A model generated the notes under the pieces. That model was given only the letters and a program-made list of their open reading frames with translations, did no database searches and was not told where the DNA came from. From PALSA-610 sp038213435 (GTDB taxonomy: Bacteria; Actinomycetota; Acidimicrobiia; IMCC26256; PALSA-610), in the NCBI GenBank assembly GCA_038213435.1, contig JBBQTI010000064.1, positions 1-19,358 of the forward strand: a DNA stretch of 19,358 bases, written 5' to 3'. The position numbers and the translations under genes are program-made. Below, one piece after another: positions 1 to 7,720 of the stretch. The stretch's first letter is position 1, and each line of letters starts with the position of its first letter.

Positions 1-1
1 G

Positions 2-166
2 GTGTACGGGGCGACGGTGCACGGGGCGACGGTGAACGGGGCGACGGTGAACGGGGCGACGGTGAACGGGGCGACGGTGAACGGGGCGACGGTGAACGGG
101 GCGACGGTGAACGGGGCGACGGTGAACGGGGCGACGGTGAACGGGGCGACGGTGGACGCGGCGACG
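2..166 (+). repeat. 15-bp in-frame tandem repeat (11 units seen)
   Basis: The unit is GTGAACGGGGCGACG. Eight consecutive identical copies occupy 32-151. They are flanked by variant units at 2-16 (GTGTAC...), 17-31 (GTGCAC...) and 152-166 (GTGGACGCGGCGACG); a decayed partial unit follows from 167. The period is a multiple of three, so copy-number change would keep the reading frame and alter only the number of NGATV pentapeptides. The array reaches the window edge, so its full length is unknown. Confidence 0.95.
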
Positions 167-391
167 GTGAACGCGGGCGACGTGGTGTTGGCCGACTGGA
201 CGATCCGGGTCCGGCGACGGGACGACGGCATCGTCGTCGGCTGGCGGGGGCTCTCGGTCTGCGAGTTCCGCGCCGGGAAGATCATCTGGTGGCGCGAGCA
301 TCATCTCGCACCACCCGCCCCCGACCAGGGGGCAAGGAGACGCAGGCGGAGCCGACCGAAGGGAGGCGCAGCCGGAGTCGACCAGTGGTAA
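2..391 (+). CDS. SnoaL/NTF2-like domain protein, 5' end outside window, with (NGATV)n repeat
   Basis: The frame is open from the window edge to a TAA at 389-391, so the true start is probably upstream. The first ~55 codons are a pentapeptide array (YGATV, HGATV, eight NGATV, then DAATV). After it comes a stretch resembling the last two beta strands of a SnoaL-like/NTF2-like fold: ADWTIRVRR, then GWRGLSVCEFRAGKIIWWRE, in which a 'G.x.V.EFR.GKI..WRE' pattern is typical of that superfamily. The tail (about residues 103-129) is basic and low complexity and runs past the usual end of the domain. SnoaL-like proteins are small cone-shaped folds used as isomerases, cyclases or ligand binders; the catalytic residues would lie in the missing N-terminal part, so no substrate can be proposed. 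The repeat seems to be an expansion of a short 'ATVdGatVV' segment preceding a strand. The gene ends 4 nt from the convergent hydrolase gene. Confidence 0.6.
   Translation: MYGATVHGATVNGATVNGATVNGATVNGATVNGATVNGATVNGATVNGATVDAATVNAGDVVLADWTIRVRRRDDGIVVGWRGLSVCEFRAGKIIWWREHHLAPPAPDQGARRRRRSRPKGGAAGVDQW
317..333. other. GC-rich perfect hairpin between convergent genes
   Basis: A 6-bp perfect stem (GCCCCC / GGGGGC) surrounds a 5-nt loop. It lies inside the 3' end of the SnoaL-like frame and about 63 nt beyond the stop of the minus-strand hydrolase gene. No T tract follows on either strand, so it is not a classical intrinsic terminator. A terminator or stabilising role for the hydrolase mRNA 3' end is only a possibility. 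Confidence 0.3.
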
Positions 392-395
392 TTCC

Positions 396-1232
396 CTAGG
401 CCGATTCCTGGGCGGGAAGGGCCACCGCGTCGTCGATCTCGCCGAGGAATCTCAACACCACGTCGTTGAACGCGTTCGGGGCCTCGGCCATGAGTCCGTG
501 CGCGGCTCCGCGAAGCACATACAGCCGTGACGTCGTGATCAGCTCGGCGAGCTCCTCCGCATCGCCGAGCGGCGTGAGCGTGTCCTGCGATCCGGTGACC
601 ACGAGCGTCGGGGCCTTCACCCGCGGAAGCTCGAAGCGCAGCTCGTCGCTGGCGTCCAGGATCGCGTCGATCTGCGCGATGAACGCGTGGGGCTTCGTCT
701 GGACGAGGACACGCGCGAGCACGTTGACGAAGACGCCGAACCGCCGTTGCAGGCGCGGACCGATCAACCAGCGCATGCCGTCGTCCATCAGCCCGGCCAT
801 GCCCCGCTCGCTCACGACGTTCGCCCACTCCGCGAGCAGCTCTCGCCGCCACTCGTGATGCTGGCAGGCGGTGCACGCGAGCGTCAGCGACCGGACACGA
901 TCGGGATGCAGCACTCCGAGGATCTGCGCGACGACACCTCCCATGGACGCACCCACCACATGGGCACGCTCGACCCCCACCGCATCCATCACCGCGACCG
1001 CGTCCTTTGCCATTCGGGCGAGGTCGTAGGGCCCGGGGGGCGCATCGGACTGCCCGGTGCCGCGGTTGTCGAGCGCGATGCAACGGTGGTGACGGCCGAA
1101 CGCGCCGCGCTGGAGGGCCCAGCCGCGGTGGTCCACCCCGAGTCCCTGGATCAACAGGACGGGCGAACCGTCGCGGCGACCCCACGCGCTGTACGCGATC
1201 TTGGTGCCATCGTCGGTGACCGTCGCCGACAT
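396..1232 (-). CDS. Alpha/beta-hydrolase fold enzyme
   Basis: A 278-residue protein of normal length for single-domain alpha/beta hydrolases. The oxyanion segment is near residues 28-34 (IQGLGVD). The nucleophile elbow GASMGG places Ser96 as nucleophile; the acid is probably Asp217 in GSQDTLTP and the base His245 in GAAHGLM, giving a complete catalytic triad. The CIALDNRGTGQSD stretch (51-63) is typical of the family that includes 3-oxoadipate enol-lactonases, esterases and haloperoxidase-like hydrolases. There is no signal peptide, so it is expected to be cytoplasmic. The substrate cannot be read from the sequence. The start is an ATG with no Shine-Dalgarno sequence but a TAACCT box exactly 6 nt upstream, which points to a leaderless mRNA. 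An 18-bp tandem repeat lies directly behind that box. It is convergent with the SnoaL-like gene. Confidence 0.9.
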   Translation of the reverse strand: MSATVTDDGTKIAYSAWGRRDGSPVLLIQGLGVDHRGWALQRGAFGRHHRCIALDNRGTGQSDAPPGPYDLARMAKDAVAVMDAVGVERAHVVGASMGGVVAQILGVLHPDRVRSLTLACTACQHHEWRRELLAEWANVVSERGMAGLMDDGMRWLIGPRLQRRFGVFVNVLARVLVQTKPHAFIAQIDAILDASDELRFELPRVKAPTLVVTGSQDTLTPLGDAEELAELITTSRLYVLRGAAHGLMAEAPNAFNDVVLRFLGEIDDAVALPAQESA

Positions 1233-1238
1233 GACGCG

Positions 1239-1244
1239 AGGTTA
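1239..1244 (-). promoter_or_regulatory. Probable -10 box (TAACCT) of a leaderless hydrolase transcript
   Basis: On the minus strand TAACCT matches TANNNT and is followed by 6 nt (CGCGTC) and then the ATG, so +1 would fall on the A of the start codon. No convincing -35 is seen; the -35 position (about 1262-1267) lies inside the 18-bp tandem repeat. The same geometry occurs at four other starts in the window. Confidence 0.55.
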
Positions 1245-1246
1245 CC

Positions 1247-1336
1247 GGCGTCGTATCAGGTAGCGGCGTCGTACCAGGTAGCGGCGTCGTACCAGGTAGC
1301 GGCGTCGTATCAGGTAGCGGCGTCTTGTCAGGTACC
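1247..1336. repeat. 18-bp intergenic tandem repeat (5 units)
   Basis: Five head-to-tail units of about GGCGTCGTATCAGGTAGC (plus strand) lie at 1247-1264, 1265-1282, 1283-1300, 1301-1318 and 1319-1336. Units 1 and 4 are identical, units 2 and 3 are identical (T to C at one site), and unit 5 is diverged. The array fills almost the entire gap between the acyltransferase stop (1341) and the hydrolase promoter, so it forms the upstream promoter DNA of the hydrolase gene. It could be a variable-number repeat, an iterated protein-binding site, or both. Confidence 0.9.
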
Positions 1337-1340
1337 GGGT

Positions 1341-2006
1341 CTATCCGGCCGAGAGGAGGGCCCCGACCGCCCGCCGCATGGCTTCGGTGAACCTCGCCGC
1401 CGCGAGCGGGTCGCTCGGGTCGTAAGGATCAGGCAAGGTGACCAGCGGCCCGAAGGTGACGTCCCAGGATCCGACGATGCTGCCGAACCTCCCCACCGCG
1501 CGCACGGCGGCCGGAACGATCGGCGCGAGAGTGAGCGCCCGCGCGACGGCAAGGGGCGCGTCGCCCGCGCCGGTTCGTAGCCAGGTCGGCGCGAGCGGGA
1601 TGCCGACGAGGTGACCCGCCCGCAGCGCGGCGGCGACATCAGGGCCGCTGCTCGAGATCGCACCCAGGCGGCGTGTCGCAGTGCCGACGAACCGGAGATC
1701 CGGCGCACCCACGACGCGCAAACGGCGACCGCTCGCGCGCTGTACGGCGACGCCCAATGCCGCGGGCTCGGCGACGCCGAAGCCGCGATTCGACACGATC
1801 ACCGCGGGCCCGGCGGGGGGAACGTGTTCACCACCGGAGACGCGTACGCGCACGGCGGCGGCGAACAGTGGCACGCACAGGTCGGCGAGCTGCGGATCGA
1901 GTCCGAACGGGTCGACCGGATAACAACCCGACAGCCGCCGACGCAGCGCCGACAACGGTGACTCCGGGCGCGCGATCCGGTCGGCGTCGAGGACGTCGGC
2001 GGTCAC
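1341..2006 (-). CDS. PlsC-like (LPLAT superfamily) acyltransferase domain protein, degenerate motifs
   Basis: A 221-residue protein. GGEHVPPAGPAVIVSNR (58-74) is the strand and turn that leads into the acyltransferase catalytic motif, and GHLVGIPLAP...PIVPAAV (131-168) corresponds to the later FPEGTR-to-PVVPVA part. LPLAT enzymes acylate lysophospholipids or glycerol-3-phosphate at the membrane using a His-X4-Asp dyad. Here the His position after Asn73 is Arg74 and no Asp follows at the right spacing (Glu80 is nearest). The FPEGTR motif is also not kept. It may therefore be a non-catalytic or altered family member. The start is GTG overlapping the epimerase stop by 4 nt (GTGA), so the two are probably translated together. 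A similar epimerase/PlsC-domain gene pair is known in mycobacteria (Rv0501-Rv0502), from memory. Confidence 0.7.
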   Translation of the reverse strand: MTADVLDADRIARPESPLSALRRRLSGCYPVDPFGLDPQLADLCVPLFAAAVRVRVSGGEHVPPAGPAVIVSNRGFGVAEPAALGVAVQRASGRRLRVVGAPDLRFVGTATRRLGAISSSGPDVAAALRAGHLVGIPLAPTWLRTGAGDAPLAVARALTLAPIVPAAVRAVGRFGSIVGSWDVTFGPLVTLPDPYDPSDPLAAARFTEAMRRAVGALLSAG

Positions 2007-2974
2007 GCGGCCTGCTCTCCCGCGCGCGCGATCGCCACGACGTCCGCCCAGTCGAACAGCTCGCGCAACACGTCCTGGGTCGGGGTAGGTCGGGTGAGGC
2101 CGAGCTCGGCACGGGCGCGGCTGCCGTCGCCGGTGCAGCCGTGACGGATGAGGTCGACGACGTGCGGCGCAAGTGCGGCGCCTGCGATCTCCGAGGCGCG
2201 ACCGACCGCGCGCCACAGGCCGGGCGGCACGGGCAACGGCACGCGACCGCCGAGGCGCGCGGCTTGCCACGGCGTCGCGGCGCCCTCGCCGACGACGTTG
2301 CAGGGCCCGTCGAGCCGGCGCTCGATCGCCTCGACCATCGTGTGCGCCGCGTCGTCGGGATGTAGCAGCGAGAACGGCGGATCCGATATCGCACTGACCG
2401 GCACGACGGGCAGTCGCAGCATCCGGCCAAACGGGCTCGGGACGTGCGAACCCACGACCGGTGCGTAGCGCAACGCGCCGACGGGGACGCCACATCGCAG
2501 CGCCACGCCTCTCGCCGCCGCCTCGACCGCGAGGAGCGAGCGGCCGTACGGAGTGGTCGGCGCGGGCACGGCGTCTTCGTCCGGCACCGACACGCGACCG
2601 GTCGGCGGGCCGTACACCTCCAGCCCGCTGCGCACCACCACGTACTCGAGCGCGCCCGTGCTCGCGGCCGCGTTCAGCGTCGCGGTCGTACAGCAATAGG
2701 TACGTTCGCGTGCGGAAGCAGGGGTCATGCGCGACGCGGGCTCGTAAACACCGAAGTGCGCAACCACATGCGGCGCGTACTCCTCGACGAACGCCGCCTG
2801 CCGATCTGCGTCGCGCGGATCGATGCGGCGGAACAGCGCGCGCCGCAAACGGCGCCGCGGAGGCACGAAATCGACGCCGACCACCTCAGTGGCCCAGTCG
2901 CGCGCCTCGATCAGTTGCGCGACACGCGTGCCGAGCTCGCCGCCCATGCCCGTCACCAGGACCCGCGTCGTCAC
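2003..2974 (-). CDS. NAD-dependent epimerase/dehydratase family protein (extended SDR)
   Basis: A 323-residue extended short-chain dehydrogenase. The N-terminal Rossmann motif TGMGGELG (8-15) binds the dinucleotide and Asp35 ends beta-2, which favours NAD(H). VVVRSGLEVYGP (112-123) matches the strand carrying the catalytic Ser/Thr. The following PYGRSLLAVE segment has Tyr143 but Leu147 where the YxxxK lysine is expected, so the canonical catalytic pair is incomplete. LLHPDDAAHTM (213-223) is a typical later motif of sugar-nucleotide epimerases. The substrate is unknown; the family includes UDP-glucose epimerase-like and lipid or sterol dehydrogenase-like members. The GTG start overlaps the lysS stop by 4 nt, and its own stop overlaps the acyltransferase start by 4 nt. 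Confidence 0.8.
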   Translation of the reverse strand: MTTRVLVTGMGGELGTRVAQLIEARDWATEVVGVDFVPPRRRLRRALFRRIDPRDADRQAAFVEEYAPHVVAHFGVYEPASRMTPASARERTYCCTTATLNAAASTGALEYVVVRSGLEVYGPPTGRVSVPDEDAVPAPTTPYGRSLLAVEAAARGVALRCGVPVGALRYAPVVGSHVPSPFGRMLRLPVVPVSAISDPPFSLLHPDDAAHTMVEAIERRLDGPCNVVGEGAATPWQAARLGGRVPLPVPPGLWRAVGRASEIAGAALAPHVVDLIRHGCTGDGSRARAELGLTRPTPTQDVLRELFDWADVVAIARAGEQAA

Positions 2975-4452
2975 GACTTCTCCGCTTCGGGGCGCAAGTG
3001 CGGGAACAGGATCACTTCGCGGATCGACGTCACACCCGCGAGCAGCATGACCAGCCGGTCGACGCCCAGGCCCATACCTCCAGTCGGCGGCAACCCGTAC
3101 TCGAGCGCGCGCACGTAGTCGGCGTCGATGCCGTGCGCCTCCTCGTCGCCGAGTTGCTTCAACGACGCTTGCGCCTCGAACCTGCGTAGCTGCTCGACCG
3201 GATCGTTCAGCTCGCTGAACGCGTTGGCGAGCTCCCGGCCGTGCACGATGAGCTCGAACCGCTCGGTCAGGGTCGGCTCGTCGCGGTGTGTGCGTGCCAG
3301 CGGCGACACGTCACGCGGGTAGTCGCATACGAACGTCGGCTCCATGATGTTCGCTTCGGTTGTCTTCTCGTAGATCTCGAGTACGAGCTTGCCGGATCGC
3401 CACGACGGCTCCCAGGGAACATTGAGCGCGTCGCATGTGGCCCGGAGGGCCTCAACCGGTTGCGAAGGATGTACGTCGACGCCTGCGTGCTCGCGCACCA
3501 GGTCGACCATAGTGCGACGTTCGAACGGCGGCGTGAGGTCGATCTTCGCGCCATCCCACTCGACCGTCGTTCCGCCGGTGGCATTGCGGGCGGCGTCGGC
3601 GATCAGCTCCTCGGTCAGGCGCATCATGTCGAAATAATCGGCAAAGGCTTCGTACAATTCCAGCATCGTGAATTCCGGATTGTGCCGGGTCGACAACCCT
3701 TCGTTCCGGAACACACGCGCCAGCTCGAAGACCTTGTCGTAGCCACCTACGACGAGCCGCTTCAGATACAGCTCGGGCGCGACCCTCAGATACAGATCGA
3801 CGTCGAGCGCGTTGTGGTGCGTCGCGAACGGCCTGGCGGCCGCGCCACCGGGGATCGCGTGCAGCACCGGCGTCTCGACCTCGACGAAACCGCGCAACGC
3901 GAGGAAGCGGCGGATCGCGCCGATCGCCGCGAACCGCACGTCGAAGACGCGGCGCGCGTCGTCGTTCGCGATGAGGTCGACGTAGCGCTGCCGGTAGCGC
4001 GTGTCGGTGTCGGATAGACCGTGCCACTTCTCCGGCAATGGTCGCAGAGCCTTCGCGAGCAAGACGAACGACGAAACGTTCACCGAGAGCTCGCCGACCT
4101 TGGTCTTCATCACCTTGCCCTCGACGCCGACCCAGTCGCCGCGGTCGATCTCGTCGCCGAAGCGTGCGAACGCGTCGGCTCCGAGCTCGCCCTGGCTGAC
4201 GAAGAGCTGCAGCTCGCCGGAACCGTCGCGCACGTTCGCGAAGACCAGCCGGCCTTGCGTGCGTTTCAGGAGCACCCGGCCCGCGATCCGGACACGGTCG
4301 TCGGTCGACGCCCCCGGGTCGATCTTGTCGTCCCAGTGCTCGCGCACCTGATCCAGGGTGTGAGTGCGGTCGAAGCGGACGGGGTACGGATCCTCACCTC
4401 GGGCGCGCAATCTCTCGACCTGGGCGAGTCGCGCCCCGAATTCGTCCTCCAT
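2971..4452 (-). CDS. lysS: Lysyl-tRNA synthetase, class II
   Basis: A 493-residue class II enzyme that charges tRNA-Lys with lysine in the cytoplasm. The N-terminal OB-fold anticodon-binding domain is about residues 50-135 (VRIAGRVLLKRTQGRLVFANV). Class II motif 1 is around 182-196. Motif 2 is FRNEGLSTRHNPEFTMLELYE (248-268 region). Near the C-terminus SPLAR, HGRELANAFSELNDP and motif 3 GMGLGVDRLVMLL are intact. Length is normal. A longer in-frame reading exists upstream, but the ATG at 4452 shares its A with the coaX TGA (TGATG), and the protein then begins in the expected place, so this start is preferred. It follows coaX and precedes the epimerase gene with a 4-nt overlap. lysS close to pan and fol genes is a conserved arrangement in actinobacteria and Bacillus. 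Confidence 0.97.
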   Translation of the reverse strand: MEDEFGARLAQVERLRARGEDPYPVRFDRTHTLDQVREHWDDKIDPGASTDDRVRIAGRVLLKRTQGRLVFANVRDGSGELQLFVSQGELGADAFARFGDEIDRGDWVGVEGKVMKTKVGELSVNVSSFVLLAKALRPLPEKWHGLSDTDTRYRQRYVDLIANDDARRVFDVRFAAIGAIRRFLALRGFVEVETPVLHAIPGGAAARPFATHHNALDVDLYLRVAPELYLKRLVVGGYDKVFELARVFRNEGLSTRHNPEFTMLELYEAFADYFDMMRLTEELIADAARNATGGTTVEWDGAKIDLTPPFERRTMVDLVREHAGVDVHPSQPVEALRATCDALNVPWEPSWRSGKLVLEIYEKTTEANIMEPTFVCDYPRDVSPLARTHRDEPTLTERFELIVHGRELANAFSELNDPVEQLRRFEAQASLKQLGDEEAHGIDADYVRALEYGLPPTGGMGLGVDRLVMLLAGVTSIREVILFPHLRPEAEKS

Positions 4453-5216
4453 CAGCGATTCCGTTCGAAGATGATCCGTAGGCCGAACAGCGTGAGCCAC
4501 GGCTCGTAGTGCTGCACCGTACGCGAATGCGGGATGATCGGCTCGGCCAGACCGCCGGTCGCGATGACCTCGCACGGACCGAGCTCGGCGACGAAACGAT
4601 CGACGAGCCCATCGACCTGCGCGCTGAACCCGTAGATCATGCCGGACTGGATCGACTCCGCGGACGACTTCCCGATCACGTGTTTCGGCTCGAGGAGCTC
4701 GACCCGGCGCAATCCGGCCGCGCGACCGAACAGGGCGTCCATCGAGATCTCGACCCCGGGGAAGATCGCACCGCCGAGATATTCACCATTGGCGCTGACC
4801 GCCTCGATCGTTGTCGCCGTACCGAAATCGGCGACGATCGACGGACCGCCGTAGAGGTCGTACGCGCCTACCGCGTTCGCGATCCGGTCGGCGCCGACTT
4901 CCTTCGGGTTGTCGTAGAGGATCGGCATGCCGGTGCGCACTCCGGGTTCGAGGATGAGTGCCGGGAAGCCGAAATAGCGCTCGGTCATCTGTCGCAGCTC
5001 GGCCGTCACGCGAGGCACACCGGAAGAGATCGCGACGCCGGTGATCGCGTTCTCGAACGAGAACCCGTGGAAGCCCAGGAACTGCTGCACCATGAGTGCG
5101 AGCTCATCGGAGGTCCGCTCCGCGACCGTCGCGATACGCCAATGATCGACGAGCTGCGCGTCGCGAAAGAGACCGACGACCGTCTGCGTGTTCCCCGCGT
5201 CGATCGTCAACAACAT
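4452..5216 (-). CDS. coaX: Type III pantothenate kinase
   Basis: A 254-residue enzyme of the ASKHA fold that phosphorylates pantothenate with ATP, the first committed step of CoA synthesis. DAGNTQT (6-12) is the phosphate-binding loop with the conserved Asp6. NPKEVGADRIANAVGAY is the pantothenate-binding and dimer segment. ADFGTATTIE carries the second conserved Asp and nucleotide contacts. EYLGGAIFPGVEIS and FSAQVDGLVDR are also standard. Type III enzymes are not feedback-inhibited by CoA and usually need a monovalent cation. The ATG at 5216 has a good Shine-Dalgarno AGGAG (5223-5227) with a 6-nt spacer, which supports this start. It lies 31 nt after nadC and shares one base with lysS. Its neighbours panC and panD make the pantothenate it uses. 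Confidence 0.97.
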   Translation of the reverse strand: MLLTIDAGNTQTVVGLFRDAQLVDHWRIATVAERTSDELALMVQQFLGFHGFSFENAITGVAISSGVPRVTAELRQMTERYFGFPALILEPGVRTGMPILYDNPKEVGADRIANAVGAYDLYGGPSIVADFGTATTIEAVSANGEYLGGAIFPGVEISMDALFGRAAGLRRVELLEPKHVIGKSSAESIQSGMIYGFSAQVDGLVDRFVAELGPCEVIATGGLAEPIIPHSRTVQHYEPWLTLFGLRIIFERNR

Positions 5217-5247
5217 GGCCGGCTCCTCACCTCAACATCGCATCACA

Positions 5248-6087
5248 TCACATCATGTCCAGGCCGATGTCGAACACGGGCACCGAGTGCGTGAGCGCGC
5301 CGACCGAGACGAAATCGGCACCCGATTCCGCGTAGGCCGAGACGGTTTCGAGCGTGACGCCGCCCGACACCTCGACCTCCACGACACCCTCGACGAGCGC
5401 GACCGCTTCCCGGACCTGCTCGGACGTCATGTTGTCGAGGAGCACTCGGTCGACCGCGGCGTCGCGCGCCTCGATCACCTGCTCGAGGGAGTCGCATTCC
5501 ACCTCGATGAGCCGTCCCGGCCAGCACGAGCGGGCGCGCTCGACGGACTTCGCAAGACCGTTGACCGCGAGGTGGTTGTCCTTGATCAGCACGGCATCGC
5601 TCAGCGAGTCGCGATGGTTGAAGCCACCACCGGCGCGCACGGCGGCCCGCTGCACCGCGCGCAGACCCGGGAGGGTCTTACGCGTGTCGAGAACGCGAAC
5701 CTGGCCGTGCGCGGCCATCACGTAGCGATGCGTCGTCGACGCGACGCCGGAGCAGTGGCACAGGAAGTTCAGCGCGGTCCGTTCCCCCGTCAGGATAGCG
5801 CGCAGCGGACCGGCAACTCGACCGAGATGTGCGCCGCTCGCCAGCGAGTCGCCGTCGTGCAGATGCCACTGCACCTCGACCTGATCGTCGAGCTGCCGAA
5901 AGGTCTCCGTCGCGAGCGCGGTGCCCGCGAGCACTCCGTCGGCGCGGGCGACGAAGACGGCTTCGCCCAGCAGGCCTTCGTCGACGCACGCGAGCGACGT
6001 GATGTCGCCGAGGATGCCGAGGTCCTCGGCCAGCGCATCCTCGACCAGCCGGCGGACGACCGAACGGGGAGGATCGAACGCCGTCAC
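5248..6087 (-). CDS. nadC: Nicotinate-nucleotide diphosphorylase (carboxylating) / quinolinate phosphoribosyltransferase
   Basis: A 279-residue enzyme that converts quinolinate and PRPP to nicotinate mononucleotide with release of CO2, the entry to NAD from the de novo path. An N-terminal alpha/beta sandwich (EDLGILGDITS at 21-31) is followed by the barrel. Characteristic motifs are DTRKTLPGLRAVQRAAVRAGG (134-154), FNHRDSL, IKDNHLA (168-174), EVECDS (195-200) and LLDNM (216-220). The basic residues of RKT, HR and K169 bind the quinolinate carboxylates in known structures. The GTG start overlaps the nadB stop by 4 nt, so a tight nadBC translational pair is expected. The frame runs far upstream through nadB in another frame, but that part is shadow. 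nadA is not in the window. Confidence 0.96.
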   Translation of the reverse strand: MTAFDPPRSVVRRLVEDALAEDLGILGDITSLACVDEGLLGEAVFVARADGVLAGTALATETFRQLDDQVEVQWHLHDGDSLASGAHLGRVAGPLRAILTGERTALNFLCHCSGVASTTHRYVMAAHGQVRVLDTRKTLPGLRAVQRAAVRAGGGFNHRDSLSDAVLIKDNHLAVNGLAKSVERARSCWPGRLIEVECDSLEQVIEARDAAVDRVLLDNMTSEQVREAVALVEGVVEVEVSGGVTLETVSAYAESGADFVSVGALTHSVPVFDIGLDMM

Positions 6088-7715
6088 CGCCGGCCTCGCG
6101 CGACCACGCCCGGCAGCGCCACGAAAACCGGCGCCGCGCCGCCGCGTACGACGAACCGGCCGAGCAAGGCGTCGGAGGTGTCCGGGAACTCCCGGCGCGT
6201 GTGCGAGCCCCGCGACTCCGTCCGTTCGGTAGCCGACGCGACGATCGCCCGGGAGACGCGCAACAGGTCGATGACCTCGTAGCCGGGGATGCTGCGGGCC
6301 GGGAGATCGCCGGCAAACCGTGCGAGGTCGCCGAGCGCGTCGCTCGCGCGTTGCAGTCCGTCGGCATCGCGCACCACGCCGCAGTCGGACGACATCACCT
6401 GCTGCAACGCGGCGCGCACCGCGTCGGGATCGGTCGCGCGCCCGTCGGGCATCAGCGCGCGATCGGCCTCGGGTCCGACGTCGCCGGACAGATCGAGCAC
6501 GCCGGTCATGGCGCCGCTCGATTCCGCGGTCACCTTCCCGTCCATGATGGCTTCCACCACGCGGCGACCGAAGACCAGACCGTCGAGCAGTGAGTTCGAC
6601 GCGAGCCGGTTCGCGCCGTGCACACCGCTGCACGCGGCTTCGCCGCACGCCCACAAGTGCGCGAGCGTCGTCGTGCCGTCGAGGTCGGTGATCACGCCCC
6701 CGGACAAATAGTGCGCGGCCGGCGACACGGGCAGCCACTCTTCCGTGGGATCGAGGTTTACTCGCCGGCACGAAATCCAGATCGTCGGGAACCGATTCTG
6801 GAAGTCGTCGATCATCGTGGCGTCGAGCCAGACATGATCCTCGCCCGTGGCTTGCATGCGTTCGTGCACTGCGCGCGCTACGACGTCGCGCGGCGCGAGA
6901 TCGGCGAGCGGATGCAAACCCGTCATGAACGCGACGCCGCGGGCGTCGCGCAGGATCGCGCCCTCCCCTCGCAACGCCTCCGAGAGCAACGGTCGCGGCA
7001 TCAACGGAGTGTGGAGCGCGGTCGGATGGAACTGCACGAACTCGAGGTCGGCGCACGCGACGCCGGCTTCGAGGGCGAGCGCGATACCGTCCCCCGTCGA
7101 GAGCGTGGGGTTGGTGGTGACGGCGAAGCACTGACCTGCGCCTCCGGTCGCGAGCACGACGTCGGCCGCGCGGACGAGCTCCACCTGGCTGTCGGGACGC
7201 AGTGCGAGCACACCCGAGCACCGACCATGCTCGACGAGCAGCTCGATGGCGAACCAGCCCTCCCGCACCTCGATCGTGTCGCTGATCTTCACCGCCTCGA
7301 CGAGCGCGCGCTCGATCTCGGCGCCGGTCGCATCGCCGCCCGAATGCACGACGCGCGCGAGCGAGTGGCCTCCCTCGCGGGCAAGGAGCAGCTCCGGACC
7401 TTCCGGTGACGGCTCGGTGTCGAAGTTGGCGCCGAGCCGGGCCAGCTCACGCACGCAATCGGGGCCTTCCGTGACGAGGATGCGCACGGCGTCGGGATCG
7501 CACAGCCCGGCGCCGGCCGTCAGGGTGTCGACGAGGTGCAGCTCGGGCGTGTCGGGCGCGGCGAGCGCCGCGGCCACGCCACCTTGCGCGTAGCGCGTCG
7601 CGGAGTGCGACAGCTCACCCTTCGTCAGCACGAGTACGGACATGCCACGGCGCGCCGCGTGGAGCGCAGTCGTCAGCCCCGCGACGCCACTCCCCAATAC
7701 GAGGACGTCGTACAC
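6084..7715 (-). CDS. nadB: L-aspartate oxidase
   Basis: A 543-residue FAD enzyme that oxidises L-aspartate to iminoaspartate, which quinolinate synthase NadA then condenses with dihydroxyacetone phosphate. The FAD-binding motif GSGVAGLTTALHA is at residues 8-20. HSATRYAQGGVAAAL, LAREGGHSLARVVHSGGDATG and TGGAGQCFAVTTNP follow in the order typical of the succinate dehydrogenase flavoprotein/NadB family. By analogy with E. coli NadB, Arg276 (APRDVVARA), His335 (PAAHY) and Arg370 (GANRLASNS) are substrate-site residues, all present. A C-terminal helical domain completes the protein. The GTG start lies 5 nt after the panD stop and has no strong Shine-Dalgarno, so translation may depend on ribosomes finishing panD. 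It is followed by nadC with a GTGA overlap. Confidence 0.96.
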   Translation of the reverse strand: MYDVLVLGSGVAGLTTALHAARRGMSVLVLTKGELSHSATRYAQGGVAAALAAPDTPELHLVDTLTAGAGLCDPDAVRILVTEGPDCVRELARLGANFDTEPSPEGPELLLAREGGHSLARVVHSGGDATGAEIERALVEAVKISDTIEVREGWFAIELLVEHGRCSGVLALRPDSQVELVRAADVVLATGGAGQCFAVTTNPTLSTGDGIALALEAGVACADLEFVQFHPTALHTPLMPRPLLSEALRGEGAILRDARGVAFMTGLHPLADLAPRDVVARAVHERMQATGEDHVWLDATMIDDFQNRFPTIWISCRRVNLDPTEEWLPVSPAAHYLSGGVITDLDGTTTLAHLWACGEAACSGVHGANRLASNSLLDGLVFGRRVVEAIMDGKVTAESSGAMTGVLDLSGDVGPEADRALMPDGRATDPDAVRAALQQVMSSDCGVVRDADGLQRASDALGDLARFAGDLPARSIPGYEVIDLLRVSRAIVASATERTESRGSHTRREFPDTSDALLGRFVVRGGAAPVFVALPGVVARGRR

Positions 7716-7720
7716 AACAG

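Noticed and set aside
1247..1336. CRISPR array
   Set aside because: The units are directly adjacent with no spacers and no cas genes are near.
687..1580. 297-codon plus-strand frame with AASYQV repeats
   Set aside because: It is antisense to the hydrolase; the repeated peptide is just the intergenic 18-bp repeat translated, and no family resemblance is seen.
2007..2696. Longer upstream reading of the acyltransferase frame (to 2696)
   Set aside because: The extra residues are the epimerase gene in another frame; the GTG at 2006 with a GTGA overlap gives the proper N-terminus.
4453..4575. Longer lysS start at 4575
   Set aside because: The added 41 residues do not resemble LysRS and overlap coaX; ATG 4452 joins the coaX stop exactly.
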